Shown here one piece after another: positions 46,034 to 60,659 of a stretch of DNA of 64,000 nt (within the stretch, counting starts at the first letter, position 1; each line of letters opens with the position of its first letter). Under the pieces are notes generated by a model that ran no database searches, had not been told where the DNA came from, and saw nothing but the letters and a program-made list of their open reading frames with translations. The stretch spans positions 22,342,267 through 22,406,266 of the forward strand of contig CM019214.1 of assembly GCA_009741485.1 (NCBI GenBank), given 5' to 3'. A program made the position numbers and the translations under genes. The DNA is from Malurus cyaneus samueli. Lineage: Eukaryota > Chordata > Aves > Passeriformes > Maluridae.

Positions 46034-47555
46034 ATTATAAAAAAGATTCTTTATGTGCCATACCATGAATGGCCGTTGATAAAACAAAGACATCACCATG
46101 GGCTTTTACCCAGTATATGAAGCTGTAATCCAGATGGGGAAATATGGAAATTTATTATTAAAAATAAAAAATAAAAAAAAAAAAAGAGGAGGACTGACTA
46201 TGCAGTAAATTACGTATAGTTCTGAGCAAAGAGATGACTTGCCAGCCTGAACTATATTTAAAGAAACTTTGTAAAAATGTACATAGCTGTGACAAACAAA
46301 AAAAAGCAGCTTTTATTGATGTTTTCAGTTTGAAAAGAGCTTTTAGAAAGATTGTGCATTCGATTGTGACCTATGTGTATATACATTAGTCATATGACCT
46401 CTGTTTCCTCCAAGACCAAAGGAGGAATTTCTTCTTAATTACTAGTGGTTAACAAAAACCATGAGTTTTTTCTAACATGTTTCATTTATATGAGGCCATG
46501 GTGTCATGCAGAGGATACAGTTGTCTGTGTGACCTGCGTATTTTCTCTTACAGGTTACACTAGTGCATGTTAAAGTATTCATAGGAGATTGTTGTTCTTT
46601 TCTGAAACATTTTTTCTATAATTTAATTTTGTGTTAGCTTTTGTTAAATTGCAACACAGCAATGGATTGGAAAACAAAGAGAAAAAATACTAAAGAAAAG
46701 AATTACTATTTTAAGCTTGTTGAACTGAACCAAGAAACATTCAATAATATATATTTGGAGTCCAGTTTGTAGTTCTTGGTTATTGTGATACCTTAGGAAG
46801 AGTTTTGTGCCCTGACAAAAGCAACGAAAGCCTGTGTTTTGGTCAGCCTTCTTTGAGGAAAACTAGCTCTATCTTCACCAGCAGTGGAATCTCAGCTGAG
46901 AAAGCACCTCCTTAGTTTGCAAAACAAAATAAAACTACAATTTGAAAGTGGGGAAACGCAGGGTTGGTTGGTTGGCTGTTTTTCCAACTGTTCAGAATGA
47001 TGAGTGTGTGAAGAACTTTTCAACCCAGTATCTTGTTTTGTGCTTGAGAGTGTACTTGTCAGAAAATTCTTATTTGCTGATTCATTGCACAGCAATTCCA
47101 TAGTCAGTGAGCATTATGGAGAGAGAAGCAAAGAAATCATCAGCTCTTCTGCATTTGAACAAAATTGAAAATCCCAGAGAGCATCACTCTCAGGAAGGGC
47201 AAAATTATTGGCTGATTATTCTCTTCTGCCCCTTCCATCCCTAAAAAGCAGGGGCCAAGCAGAGCTATCAAAGTAACTTGCCAGTTTGATTGATTCAAAC
47301 AACTGATTCGAATGTGAAAAGCTAGAAAAGATTTGCAGATGAAGATTGCTTTGTATTTTGTCTTTGAAAGTTACTCCATCATTGAGAGATAGTAACCAAA
47401 GATCTTTGAACAAATTGGTCTGCACTTGAGTGTGATTATCGCAGTTGTATTTTCTATTAATTCACAACTTAATTGCATCAATATCGTAAGTCCCATAAGA
47501 ATTAACACAAGATGCCTTGTACCTCTTCTTGTTTTCTACACTTCCTTTGTTTTCT

Positions 47556-47592
47556 AATAAAATAACTTGAATTAGTCACCCCTACAAATAAA
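47556..47592 (+). promoter_or_regulatory. Two AATAAA hexamers, candidate poly(A) signals
   Basis: AATAAA occurs at 47556-47561 and again at 47587-47592, about 1.9 kb past the stop. No strong GU-rich element is obvious right after the second. Confidence 0.35.
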
Positions 47593-48432
47593 ATCAAAGA
47601 CAAGGTGATTCACTGAGGTCTATTCATCTGCACAACTCCTTGTTGTAGCAGGCAGTAAAACAAATTCTGAAGGAAAGAAATAAAAAGTTAATGACATGAT
47701 AAAAAGGCAACATGTGGCTGATATAATCCTTTATCTGCAGTAAATGTGCTATAAATCTGACCTGGAAGCTCAGGTTGGAATGTGATGAAGCAGCAACCCC
47801 AAAGTACAACTAGTAGAAAATATAAAATTGTTTTGGTTTTTTCACTGATCCATCGCATAATATATTAATGCTGACTCTATACCAGGCCATTTCCACCAGC
47901 TATGTAATGCCTCAGCTGAGATGCAGCAGTTCATAACTCTTATAAAAAGGTTTAAAAAAAGGTAATGATGCTTGGCATCATAATCAGTTGGGTATGTTTG
48001 TAATGTGAATTACAGTATTTGTTTAGTACTTCCAATTGTCTTCTGCTAGCAATATGTACAGTACTGTGTCAGGCTTGTGACATTTGGGTAAAAAAAGTTC
48101 CTGTAAGTGAATGATTTTAGCTTTTAAAAGTAATTACAATCAAGTTGATTTAATAATTTGATACATCTGGACTGATGTATGATTTATAGAGGGAACAGAT
48201 TTATAGGGTCTTCATAGAATTCTATAATAATGATATCAAAATATACTTTGAAACTGTAAAAGAAAAACAAAAGTACTTTCCCAGGCTTATATTCTTGTCC
48301 TTAAGAGGCACACAGGGTTCAATGGTTTCTTCTGTTATTGTTTTGCAATTTTTTGTTTTTTTGCCTTAAGTAATGATAGAAGATATATATGGCTGGACAC
48401 ATATGTATAAACTTTTCAGCAGCATTTTTAAT

Positions 48433-48438
48433 AATAAA
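48433..48438 (+). promoter_or_regulatory. AATAAA, candidate distal poly(A) signal
   Basis: AATAAA about 2.8 kb past the stop, followed within 20-60 bases by T/G-containing sequence (gctttgtgc, ccttttgtgtag) that could be the downstream element. Best guess for the distal end, with a further AATAAA at 49198-49203 as an alternative. Confidence 0.4.
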
Positions 48439-51400
48439 ATATCACGGTATTTTCTAATGCTTTGTGCAAATAACTACGTGTTCATCCTTTTGTGTAGAAA
48501 GTCTTTCAGAGGTGTGTTTTCTGCCCGTCTCCATTTCATTATCTAATGTAAACAATGCCTTGATACTCAGTACAAAAATATTAAAGTAACAGAGGTTGCA
48601 CTTTTAAGTTAACATTGAGTTTTCATGGCTTTTGTAGTTCTATAAGCCTGCCAGTAAAAGGAAAGCAGCTCAGATAATGAAGATAGAAGAGAATAAGCTC
48701 CATATTTTTATTACCTGTATACACTGCAATTCCCATTGAAGCAATGGGTTTATAATTTAGTTAATATTTTCTGAGGGACTGAAAAAAAGCTTGGGTAAGT
48801 AGTTTCCCTTATTGGTGTATAGCTTAGCAGCTGAAAAATGTATTCAAATTAGGGATCAAAATAATGCAGATAATTCTAATGCATTGAGCTCCACAAGTTT
48901 ATATTTTAAATTTAGATAAACAATGAGTTTTGTTAAAAAAAAATTGTAGGCACTTCAGTAATTTGAGCTGGGTATTATTTTCTTTCTGTAACTATTCTTC
49001 TGAATAGAGGTACTAACAATAATGTTTGATGAATTTTGAGCATGTTAGTGAAGAGTATTTGCAAAATGCAAAGTCTGAATTATTCATGTCAAAATTTTGA
49101 TATGAAGAATCAAACTTCTGACATAGAAACATGCGCCTACTGACCTAATCATGCAGCTTGATTTTTGAATATTGAAGTTGTATATAAAGCATTTGCAAAT
49201 AAACTGCAGATTTAGAGTTGTTCAGGAAATATGTTTAATTGCAGGTACACCCCAAATTCCACAGCTTGGTCTGAGACAATTCATGCACACAAAAATTGTG
49301 TTATTTCTGTGAATTGTTCACCTTAAATTTCTGGGTGAGTTCAATAAATTAGCTTCTTTTCAGCTAATCAGTTTCACATTTAAAAAAGGGACATCTTCAA
49401 AACTTTGTTCATGCTAACTTAATATTGTGCTGTTTTATTCATTTACTGTCTGAAATATAAATACGCAGATTAGTATGTTCCTATATTGAGTTTGCTGAGA
49501 ATATTACAATATAATGGTATTTAATATCACATAAAAATCATATGAAATAATACCATGGCAATTATGTTCTTGTCTCAGATTTGTAGTTTTACATTGGTAT
49601 TATTTAATTATTTTCAATTATTTCTCATATTTTCATCTACAGCTGTTTGGCATCACAAACCACATCTGCCTGAATCTCTCCAGAGGCCATTAGCAGCTGG
49701 TAAAACCTGGGATTTTTATCCCAGTAGAAGTTATGATAGTACATATTTAATATCATAATATTTTAAAAACTTCTCAATAAATCAGATTAGCCTGAAAATT
49801 AAGATAGCAGTCTTCTTTAAATTAAATCAGTTATAAAGAAGGGGTTTGGAAATGTCTAAACATCTTGTTTGAGTTGTAGCAAAATAAATAGTATTTCATT
49901 TTTGGATGAAGTTTTGATTCAAGCCATTTTGTTTGGTGTTCTACAGTGGGCACCAAGGTTCTCCCTGTTTCTTCTAAAAGTTAAGTTGTGCTTAAGGGAA
50001 TTTATGCTTTCTTAATCTTTTGTAGCCTATCCAAATTATTTCATCCAATTTTTACTCCGGTACAGAAACCCAGAGCACTCAGGGATGAGTTGGTCACAAT
50101 CCAGTCACAAAATCCAAACCAGAGAAGGAGTTTTGTCATAAACCAAGCGAACTACAACTCCCCTAAGACACAGTAGTAATTAAAGAGAATATGCAGTAAT
50201 ATCTCAACAATTCAAACATAATGAAATATCAATGGAAAGATTACTAACTTTTGTAATACCTACATTTCCCTAACCTAATTTTCCACCCCTTCTCTACGTA
50301 AAATAACAAAACGTTTTCAGACAATACTTTTAATAATAATCGCATACGTAAATTAAGGATGAAATAGATGACATTTTTTCCCATCTACGGAAAAATCTGC
50401 AAGTGCTAAAAGCATAAAAAGTTCCTCCACTTAGTGCCTTTTATCAGGGCTTCTAGGTTATCTAGGTGATTCAGAGTAGTCCCATTGTTGGTGTCCAATT
50501 TATAAAGGGAAAATTTGGGCAAGCACCTGATATTTATTGGCTTTCTCTTAGACTGCACTGCACAGTTGCATTTCTCTCCAAGAGCCAAAGATGTGGCACA
50601 AAAACAAGAGAGCTTAATCTTCATTTTATTTTTAAAATATTGCATTTCTAGAGACCTTTTTTTCTTTTCAGCTTTTGATGTCTGGTACCTTGCTTTTTGC
50701 TGTACCTAACTCAATGCACTCACTCATCTCATCCTCTCATATCTTTTATCTCTTTCAGAGAGATACTGATATGTTTTCATGTGTGTTTCTTTCTGTCACA
50801 ACATTTAAGTTTGACTCCAGATTGTTCCATTCTGTGCTGTATGACTGTGAAAGTGCATTTTCCATCTGACATTTTCCTCACTGCTTTTGGTGTTTAAAAA
50901 GTTCTACTGAAGGGGTATTTACATGACGGTATTCCTCATCCTTGAAATACATCAATCTCTGCGACTGCATTTTACGCCAGCCTAACAGCTTTGCTTTGAC
51001 ATGGTAAATGTCTTTGTGGGAAGTGCCAGCTTGCAAACACCTCTCCTGTTACTCTGCAGCATTTATTATTGCTATTATTCACTGCTGGCATTGGTTTCTT
51101 TCCTATATTGATCCTTAATCAAAGGTAAATTAATATGTTACTCTATTTCACAGCAAGATTTCTCAAACCCTATATTATTCTTGATTCTTGTTTAGATTAT
51201 TAGAACAGCTAATTACCTGCTCGAACAGAATATAGAAGCCTTTCTAAGCTAATATGTTTCCTGATTCTAGCACCTGTGCAAAGTAACAGGAGGCTGTCAG
51301 AGTCAGCCTCGTATGACAAGAAATCATGATATTGCTGCCTTCCACTTGGTGGGGACTTCTTTCACATATATAGGAAAACAAATATAATCATCATTTTCAT

Positions 51401-54313
51401 GCTTCAGAATTTCATTACATCATGTCAAAGGTGAGCAAGACCCAAGGTAAGATTCAGAGAAACTACTCTATTATCCTGCATTGGTGCTTCTTTTTTATAG
51501 GCAACAATTTGCAGGTTGAGCTGCATGATTGTTTTGTACACTTTAGTCACTTCAGAAACTAGAATGGAATTTGAGGATTTCAGGAAATGAAGATGATACT
51601 GCAAAAGTATTTTTAATGGAGTTTCTGCTTTCAAGAATGCCTACCAGCAGCAGCAAAGAAACTGCAAGATGAGTGTTTTAAAATAAATAGGAATCAAATG
51701 CAAATTGTTTCTAAATGAATTTGACAGGAAGAAATATGATACGACATGATATGAAATGACCATAAAGTAATGTGATGGATTTCTTCTGTGTGAAGGGCCA
51801 AGAGAAAAATGAAAATTATTTCAAAGGATACATTTTTACAGGGACTAGTCAAATTAGATCATTGCAGAAAATGACTAATGGAATTTTGAGCAGAAATGTT
51901 TTGTCATAATGCAATACCATATGGATTTAGATATGCAGAACATTATCTACAGTGCTCATCTTGGTATTGAGAAGTATAAAATTAGGTCCCAAGATGCCCT
52001 ACTTTAGCCAGCAGACAGTGCTGCCATTATAGATAGCACCGCAAAGTGAAATGTGCACATTTCTCAGGGAATGATGTAAGATAAAGTGCCAGACTCAATA
52101 AATAGGAAATAATGACTGTGCAAGACAGGCAGAGGTCCTGCTTGGAGAGCTATCCTGCATGTAGGCCCAGCAAAGGGATTATGTTCTAAATCTGCTTTAT
52201 TCTTCATTTTCCTGGGTGGGAATCCATGGAGACAAAATGTCCCTGGAATATGCTGGTTTTGACTAACCACTGGTCCTTGAGCCTCAAAAATCACCAGGAA
52301 GTGCTATGTTAGAGGTCCCTCTAGGCTGGAGCTGGGACAGAAAAAGAAGAAATATGAACTGTTTACTTATTATTAGCTGATTTTTTTTTTTTTTTTCTTC
52401 TCTTCTTGATGAAGGAAATTCAGGAAGAGGTAAGAGATGAAGAGTGATGTGCAACCAGGTTCCCCCAGCACTCAGGGAAGGGCCAGCCAAGCACTTTACT
52501 CCATGTTCAGTAGACTGGAAAAAAAACAAAGGAAGAACTCAAGGGGCAGTGGACAGTGAGGGAGTTGCTGGAGAATGGCAACAGTCTATTGATGAGTTGA
52601 TTTGTGAGCCTTGAATGTCTCTTTTGCACCCATTATCATGGGTTCATTAAAAAATATCTGTGCTGCTCCCCAGACAGTAAATTCTGCACCATTAATATGG
52701 CAGAAAATCAGTAAGGATGTGATTAAAAATTAATCAAATAAAAAATTTAATTACCGAAACCTAAAACTCCAGTATGTGTAAGAGAATTAATACTCAGCAT
52801 TGCATTACTCCTCTCATTAGACTGCAGATATTTTACTCTATCTCCAAAACAGACAGTAGGGATTTCAGATGGAGGTATGAAAATAAATCATCAGGTGTAT
52901 ATGCACAAATCTAGGATGTGGGATTCCATTTGGAACAGCTCCATAGATTGCTGCTTCAATCAATAGTAAATTTGAAGTTATTTACCTTTTCTTGCTGAGT
53001 TTTTGCAAGAAGTAATGTGTACCAAGGACATGGAGCCAGAATCTTTCAGACCTGCTGCACACTGCTAAGGAAAAATGAAGACATAAGTTGTTGGAACTTT
53101 GGACAGCTGAGACCTTTATGAGCAACTTGGTCCTCTTCAGCTCCTACTGCCAAAAGCCCATCCAGATCTTATGTGTGATGAATTGTTTCTGTGTGAAGAA
53201 CTCTTTCTTCTTCCAGAACACTGCCATGTAACCAGGGACTAACATAGATTGAAAACAAAAAAATCTCCTCAGGGTGGTGATAACATGTCAGTGACTGCAA
53301 TGACCTCTGTAAAGCAGGTTTACAAATTTTCTTAGCACCCAGCAGCTTATTAATAGGTGACCAGTCAGAAACAGAGAAGTCTGATCATTAAATATCATGT
53401 GAGAGATAACACCAACCACAACACAGAAATTAAGAAATTCCTGTTAGTAAGATCACTATGATATAGAAGCACTTCAGCAAATTCCAAAGAACTTATGAAT
53501 CTAGCATATCACACATAATTTGATTCCAGGTAATGCTGGAGGAATAGGAAAACACTTAGTGTGTTACACAGATATGTTCATTTGTACTAAACTGACTATA
53601 AGTCTCCATTTTGGATTCAAGATCTGATCTCAGCTTTATTTGTCACTTGGATTTATTTGGTTTTATGTCTCTTTGGATAGTTGTGGAGTTTATGCATTCT
53701 GAACTTGTAGAATTTTACTGTCATCTCTACTTTCCTTAAAAATAGAGTAATTAACAATGGGAAAATCCATATGCTTCCGTTATCTCAATAATTGCCTGAA
53801 AAAGACAGTAGAGAGACAGCATGTTGGAGCATACAGCTTTTTACAAGTGTCCAAATCTGTAATTCGGGCTGTGGTTAGAAACTGAGCAGTTGGTTTCAGA
53901 GCAGTTTCTGCATTGCAAGCCCTGACATGTTATGAAAATATGAGAGCAATATAATTTTGTTGTATATATAATTTGACGAAAGAAGGGTTTTGGTAGATAT
54001 ACCATCTCAATTATTTTAATAGGCAATATGATGATTTATGTGCAAATACATAACCATTATAAGAACATCTGCTAACTAACATTTGAGTCTAGAACTCTAC
54101 CTATTTAGATGTCTGAGATTTATTTCTGCATCTGTCTATATATACAGATATATTTATGGCACACATACGTGGTCATTATATGCTTCCTCACTGCCAGTTT
54201 TCAGTGTCAGATTAAAAAAAAAAAAAACACAAAACATTTTGAATGATTTTCAATTCACAGACTACAAAAAATACTAATGCATTTCACAGGTATTTTGTAT
54301 CTGGTCCTTTTAA
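48439..54313. other. Downstream intergenic sequence, no gene recognised
   Basis: AT-rich sequence past the likely end of NLGN4. Open frames are all under 85 codons, overlap one another on both strands and match no family I recognise. A T run lies at 52381-52396 and an A run at 54213-54225. No tRNA, rRNA or mobile element was recognised. Confidence 0.6.
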
Positions 54314-54333
54314 TTTTTTTTTTTTTTTTTTTT
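54314..54333. repeat. Poly(T) run of 20 at the start of duplication unit 1
   Basis: T homopolymer followed by cccatggatatatgtaaac. The same join occurs at 58902-58924 (23 T), so the left edge of the duplication lies in or at this run. Confidence 0.93.
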
Positions 54334-56191
54334 CCCATGGATATATGTAAACTTCTGCTCTGAAGATACACACAGAAATGCAACTGAGGGAAAGGTGAGA
54401 AGATAATTTATCTTCTCTATTTTCACTTGATGAAAATAATTTCCCACCTACAAAAATTCTGTCACCGAATGCAGACCTCAGTTGTTCTTCAAAGACAAAG
54501 AATAAATCTTATTCATTTGTAAAAAAGGTGGTTACAGAAATGTAATAAAAGCAAGTTATGCAGAATGGACAAAGGCAAATCCAGAGATGTCAGGAACTGC
54601 AGAAGAAATGTGGCAGTTAACCAAGGACACATGAGGAGGAGCCAGGAAGAGGTTTGAGCCTGAATCAATGAACCTGGAAGAAGAATAAACCAGAAACTAG
54701 GAAAAAAACCTAGAAAACATGTATTACTGAGAATAAAAGTTCAGAAAATAGTGCACAGGACAAAAACACACCTGCAGGCTGCCAAGCTGTGTTTTGCATC
54801 AGTATTTTTGTTTGGTTCAGGAATGTTCTGTTAAAGGAAATCTGCCAATCCCCATTTATTAAACTTTCCTCACAAACTAAATTTTGTTGTGCATTCCAAG
54901 AGATTTTGGAACAGGTGTGATGGATTCCTTTTGCAGGTATATACTGAAAGATGTGATCTAATAATGCACCCCATGGCTGCAAGCAAAATACTGATATTTG
55001 TGGATGCAAACCATTCTGTGACACTTCCCACAACCCTGGTGCTAGTCCTGGCCCCTCTTCTATTTAACAGAGTAGCATTTAGCAAATGGCCTCTGGCATA
55101 AAATGACAGTTTTTTCCCACCACATCAAGGCTAATTGAACCTGTTGTCTAAGTTCAGTTTATGGCACAGTGCCTTTGATTCAGTCCCAAAATGCCTGCTA
55201 AACTGCCAAGTTCTAAAACATTTACGAAGCACTTGCTCATTTTTTTAATTCTGCTCAAACCTATGAAAAAGGGAAAGGACCGGTCCCACTATTGACGGCA
55301 GATTACACTGATGAAAGGTTATTTCTTTTCTCTTTTAAATAAGCAAGCATGCCTTAATGCTAAAACTAATTCTGCTACTAGTGGTTTAGTGATTCAGTAG
55401 TGCAATGAAATTTACTCTTGTCCACTTAAAAAGAATGAAATAATTTTTAAAGTATTTTAGCAGGAGAATATACACTCTTGGTTTTATGCCATATGTTCCT
55501 AACACTGACTTAAAATGCCATTTTGATCCTGACACTGATCTAAGAAGAACATAGATGTTCAGAGTGAACATATCAAACAATATTAAAAAAACAAATGAAG
55601 ACCCCAAAACCAACAAAAGAACTTCTCATATTACAATTTTAAGGGTGCTAGTTTTTGAATGCCCCATTGATTTTAATCCTTTTTGCACTGTCAAACTAGG
55701 CACTGACTAGCATCATTTTTCTTTCAGAAGTGTTATTGTATCACTTTTGGCATTATTCATTTATAATATATTGGGGCGCGGGGGTGAATTAAGGATTTCA
55801 GTGAGATTTCATGGTTCTTCCATGCTTATACCTTCTAAGTAAAATATTACAGCAGATTTGTCACTCCACTCTTTCAAAAAAACATATGGGTATGTTTTCT
55901 GATTTCTTTTTTTTTGTACCAACAGAGGATTTTGTTCAAACTAGGCTTTTTATTTATTTTAATCTTGGCTTTTACAGTTAACATTCCCTGTGTAACTAGG
56001 AAAGGGACACAGAACAAAACAATCGTTTTCATACTTCCATGACAGTTGTCACACGGAGAAAATTCATAACCTATCTTGTCATGTACTTCAAGGCCTAAAA
56101 TTTTGAGAATTTTTTCAATTTAAAGGCATGTAGGAACATACCTCTTTCATTCCATAAGTTAAATAGCAAAGGCTCTTTGAACAAAAAAGCC

Positions 56192-56270
56192 CAACAAAAC
56201 ACAACAAAACAAAATAAAACAAAAAAAAAAAACAAAAAAAAAACAAAAAAAAAAACAAAAAAAAACAACC
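56192..56270. repeat. A-rich (CAAAA)-type tract, unit 1 copy
   Basis: A runs separated by single C. The counterpart in unit 2 is 61436-61507 and differs in run lengths. Confidence 0.92.
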
Positions 56271-59200
56271 CCAAAGTTTACATATTTATGGGGGGACAAA
56301 AACTACAGAAGGCTCTTTAATCTCAAGAAAATGAAACCTGCACCTAATACTGAGTCTGATCCACATGAGATGTGGTAGCCAACAGTCTAAAGGCAGGTTT
56401 TCTATGGACTTCAGGAGTAAAAATAAACAGAATAATTTTAAAATTCGATTCTCCTTGCTGGTTAAGATAGAGATTAATCTTGATTAAATTAAAAGTCTTT
56501 GAATATGGTATTTTTAGGTTATTGAATAATATTTTTTAAGCTAATGAATAATCTACTGAATAATTAAACTTTTAAAGGTTCTCAGGACTTCCTATACATG
56601 TGAAATCTTTAGAAGAAAATATGTATAGAAAATCACTCAGTCTAAAAAAATCTAAGTAAAATGGCTGTTTACATAGAATTACCATGTCTAATACTGTTGG
56701 CAAAATTGCATGAATCAAAAGAGAAATTCCATTGATACTTGGTAGAAATTAAAGAATGTTAACCTGTGGTAATATAGCTGCATTGAGTTTTTAATGCAGT
56801 TGTGAATGAGGAAGGCAGAACATCAAATTATCTTGATTAAGAAAAATTTCTTATATTTCATTTTAACAAATCTATCTCTCCATGCAAGATTTTAGGAACA
56901 AAAGGGCTGAAAGTGTGTTTTACATAAAGTAATTTTAAATCAAGCAACAAAATTAAACAGATATACCCTACTAACACCAAGCATAAATTAAAGAATAATG
57001 GCATAGAGAATGGGATGAAGAGTGTCACTGCAGTTCTGCCACTCTGCAGTTTTAGCTGTTTAGCAGAAAGGAAGAACAGAAGAGTGTGAAAGAATCCCTT
57101 GTCTCTTCTTTGGGAGAAGAGACACTGTGGAGGAGGTAGGAGCAAAATAGATCTCACACTGTGCTTGGAGAAAGAGATGGGAGAAAAGGTGAAGATTGTG
57201 GTCTAGAGTTTATAAAGTCAAAGACAGAGGTGATGTAGAAACTCAGAGGGCAAGACTGACTTGGTGTTTAGGTAAAGAATTATTTTTCAGTAATGGAAAT
57301 CAATGAAGTCATCCATTTTTTTTTCAGACAATGGTAATACTTACAGGTTAAAAGAATCACATTTATGCCTAACTCTGATTGGAATATGGAATTGAACCTT
57401 TAAATGCTGGAGGCTCTAAGATGTAAGTACATGCAGAGTGGGACAAGAACTGCACCATCTGGATATTTTTATGGATATTTACATCAGCAGTGGTTTTCCC
57501 TGGCACCAAGCAGAAAGAATGATCAGTAATGTTCAGACTTCATCTAGAATGCCAATCTGAGTGACCTTTAGCAAAACAAGCTAGGCCAGGAGCCTTTCTC
57601 TATGATTTGCACATTCAGTGAATCCATTTTCAAGTAGTCCATTGCACCAAGAGTAATTGAAATGACCATGAGAACTTTGGGGAGAGAGATTGAAAAGAGA
57701 AGATACCATCATGGACTGTCTGTATCAAGTATCTCTGAAGCAGCATTCTGTGAGTTCAGTATTTGTGTTCAGATTTCACAACGAAAAATAAACTGCTGTT
57801 AGGACAGGGAGTGAAGACACAAAAGATCTATGACATGAAAACTCAGATTCGGTGAAAGCAGGGTTTACATTTACAGGGGTGCACTAATAGTCATGCATCA
57901 CAAAGCAGAATGATGAAATACAATGTGTGAGACATCATGAAGGAGGTAATAAATAAATAAAATATGTAAAAAGAGCATACATTTCTCTTACATTTAGGTA
58001 CAAATATTGTACAAATGTTACAAAGAGGTGTGTAACCTCTATGTAGTAAATCTATATAATGTGTATGTAATAACTATTATTAATGGTCAGCAGAGCTGGT
58101 GAAGTGCAAATACTGTGAGAAGGAGAAAATATAATAATATTGTGCAAAATGTGTTCACAGACACACTGTTTTGATTTTTCTTAGTTCTTCTGGTAATCTG
58201 TGGGCTGTAGTGGAACGTGGGTGAGGTTGGTGAGTCCACAAATGCAGTTTTCTACTGAAAAGGTGAGTGACTGTAACCGGGAGATGTAAAAGAGAATTTT
58301 GCACTTTCTAGATAATAAGGTACTGTGTTCTGCTCAGAATTGTTCTTCTGAACATACAGACTACCTTAATGTGTCATCATCACAGTCTCATTCTTTTTAG
58401 AATACTAAAATATCTTCCATATTAAGCACCACTCAGCTATTCCAGCACACACTTTGTGAATAATGAAATCACCATTCCTTTTTCAATTCTTTTCCCCCCA
58501 CTATGCTGTACAGTATCTACTATTTAATTGCCCTCCCCTTCTTCCTTTTCCTCTGTGCATACTCATAGAGGTATGCATTTTAATCTAGCCTTGGGTTAGT
58601 CAGATAGAACATGGATATAAACCAAGGATACATCCAGAGGCAGTCTGGGGATAATATACATGACTTGGTTTGTCCTGGCTCATTCATGTCTTGCCACCAT
58701 TACTGTAAAATGTCCTTTATATGGATCCTTGGGTGCTCCTTGGCCCAGTGCCACATGTCACATGCCTATGTTGGTCTGCAGGGGTTGTCTTGGCCACAGT
58801 TTGTTGTTGAGAAAATTCTTCCATTTGCTCCCTAACAGGATAAAAGCCATAATTCCTTAAACTGAACTGCTTTAAAAATACGAGATCTTCCTTATGACTC
58901 CTTTTTTTTTTTTTTTTTTTTTTTCCCATGGATATATGTAAACTTCTGCTCTGAAGATACACACAGAAATGCAACTGAGGGAAAGGTGAGAAGATAATTT
59001 ATCTTCTCTATTTTCACTTGATGAAAATAATTTCCCACCTACAAAAATTCTGTCACCGAATGCAGACCTCAGTTGTTCTTCAAAGACAAAGAATAAATCT
59101 TATTCATTTGTAAAAAAGGTGGTTACAGAAATGTAATAAAAGCAAGTTATGCAGAATGGACAAAGGCAAATCCAGAGGATGTCAGGAACTGCAGAAGAAA

Positions 59201-60659
59201 TGTGGCAGTTAACCAAGGACACATGAGGAGGAGCCAGGAAGAGGTTTGAGCCTGAATCAACTGAACCTGGAAGAAGTATAAACCAGAAACTAGGAAAAAA
59301 ACCTAGAAAACATGTATTACTGAGAATAAAAGTTCAGAAAATAGTGCACAGGACAAAAACACACCTGCAGGCTGCCAAGCTGTGTTTGCATCAGTATTTT
59401 TGTTTGGTTCAGGAATGTTCTGTTAAAGGAAATCTGCCAATCCCCATTTATTAAACTTTCCTCACAAACTAAATTTTGTTGTGCATTCCAAGAGATTTTG
59501 GAGCAGGTGTGATGGATTCCTTCTGCAGGTATATACTGAAAGATGTGATCTAATAATGCACCCCATGGCTGCAAGCAAAATACTGATATTTGTGGATGCA
59601 AACCATTCTGTGACACTTCCCCACAACCCTGGTGCTAGTCCTGGCCCCTCTTCTATTTAACAGAGTAGCAATTTAGCAATATGGCCTCTGACATAAAAAT
59701 GACAGTTTTTTCCCACCACATCAAGGCTAATTGAACCTGTTGTCTAAGTTCAGTTTATGGCACAGTGCCTTTGATTTCAGTCCCAAAATGCCTGCTAAAC
59801 TGCCAAGTTCTAAAAACATTTACGAAGCACTTGCTCATTTTTTTAATTCTGCTCAAACCTATGAAAAAGGGAAAGGACCGGTCCCACTATTGACGGCAGA
59901 TTACACTGATGAAAGGTTATTTCTTTTCTCTTTTAAATAAAGCAAGCATGCTCTTAATGCTAAAACTAATTCTGCTACTAGTGGTTTAGTGATTCAGTAG
60001 TGCAATGAAATTTACTCTTGTCCACTTAAAAAGATGAAATAATTTTTAAAGTATTTTAGCAGGAGAATATACACTCTTGGTTTTATGCTATATGTTCCTA
60101 ACACTGACTTAAAATGCCATTTTGATCCTGACACTGATCTAGAAGAACACAGATGTTCAGAGTGAACATATCAAACAATATTAAAAAACAAATGAAGACC
60201 CCAAAACCAACAAAAGAACTTCTCAATTACAATTTTAAAGGGGTGCTAGTTTTTGAATGCCCCATTTGATTTTAATCCTTTTGCACTGTCAAACTAGGCA
60301 CTGACTAGCATCATTTTTTTTCAGAAGTGTTATTGTACTCACTTTGGCATTAATTTCATTATAATATATTGGGGCGCGGGGGTGAATTAAGGATTTCAGT
60401 GAGATTTCATGGTTCTTCCATGCTTATACCTTCTAAGTAAATATTACAGCAGATTTGTCACTCCACTCTTCAAAAAACCATACGGGTATGTTTTCTGGTT
60501 TCTTTTTTTTGTACCAGACAGAGGATTTTGTGTCAAAGCTAGGCTTTTTATTATTTTAGTCTTGGCTTTTACAGTTAAAATTCCCTGTGTTAACTAGGAA
60601 AGGGACACAGAACAAAACAATCGTTTTCATACTTCCATGACAGTTGTCACAAGGAGGAA

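Larger units (their letters stand above)
45617..48438 (+). other. NLGN4X: NLGN4 3' UTR (end uncertain)
   Basis: Directly follows the TAG stop. It has no long open frame and shows A-rich patches right after the stop (45659-45712) and at 46147-46186. Candidate poly(A) signals occur at several points (separate entries). A long 3' UTR is usual for neuroligins, but which site is used cannot be decided here; the end given is the last AATAAA before sequence with no transcript-like cue. The start is certain, the end is a guess. Confidence 0.6.
54314..58901 (+). repeat. Tandem duplication, unit 1 (about 4.6 kb)
   Basis: The sequence after the poly(T) run recurs in the same order and orientation from 58902 to the window end. 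The first 250 bases or so after cccatggatat are identical in both copies. Later differences are mainly single-base insertions or deletions, with a few substitutions, for example gaatcaatgaac against gaatcaactgaac. Landmarks shared by both: ttggggcgcgggggtgaat (55771 and 60370), the A/C-rich tract, and the palindrome gtacaaatattgtac. No gene is recognised; the frames of about 100 codons on the minus strand that appear in both copies are simply copied. The last part of unit 1 (58710-58901) cannot be compared because the window ends. Confidence 0.93.

Noticed and set aside
49988..50176. Frame ending with a glutamine/asparagine-rich stretch downstream of NLGN4
   Set aside because: It looked slightly coding-like near 50063-50170 but has no splice signals of quality, no known family and only 62 codons.
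54710..59616. Nearly identical open frames of about 100 codons at 54710-55033 and 59317-59616 (minus) as a paralogous gene pair
   Set aside because: They are the same DNA in the two duplication units; the frame is not kept across the one-base indels and no domain is recognised.
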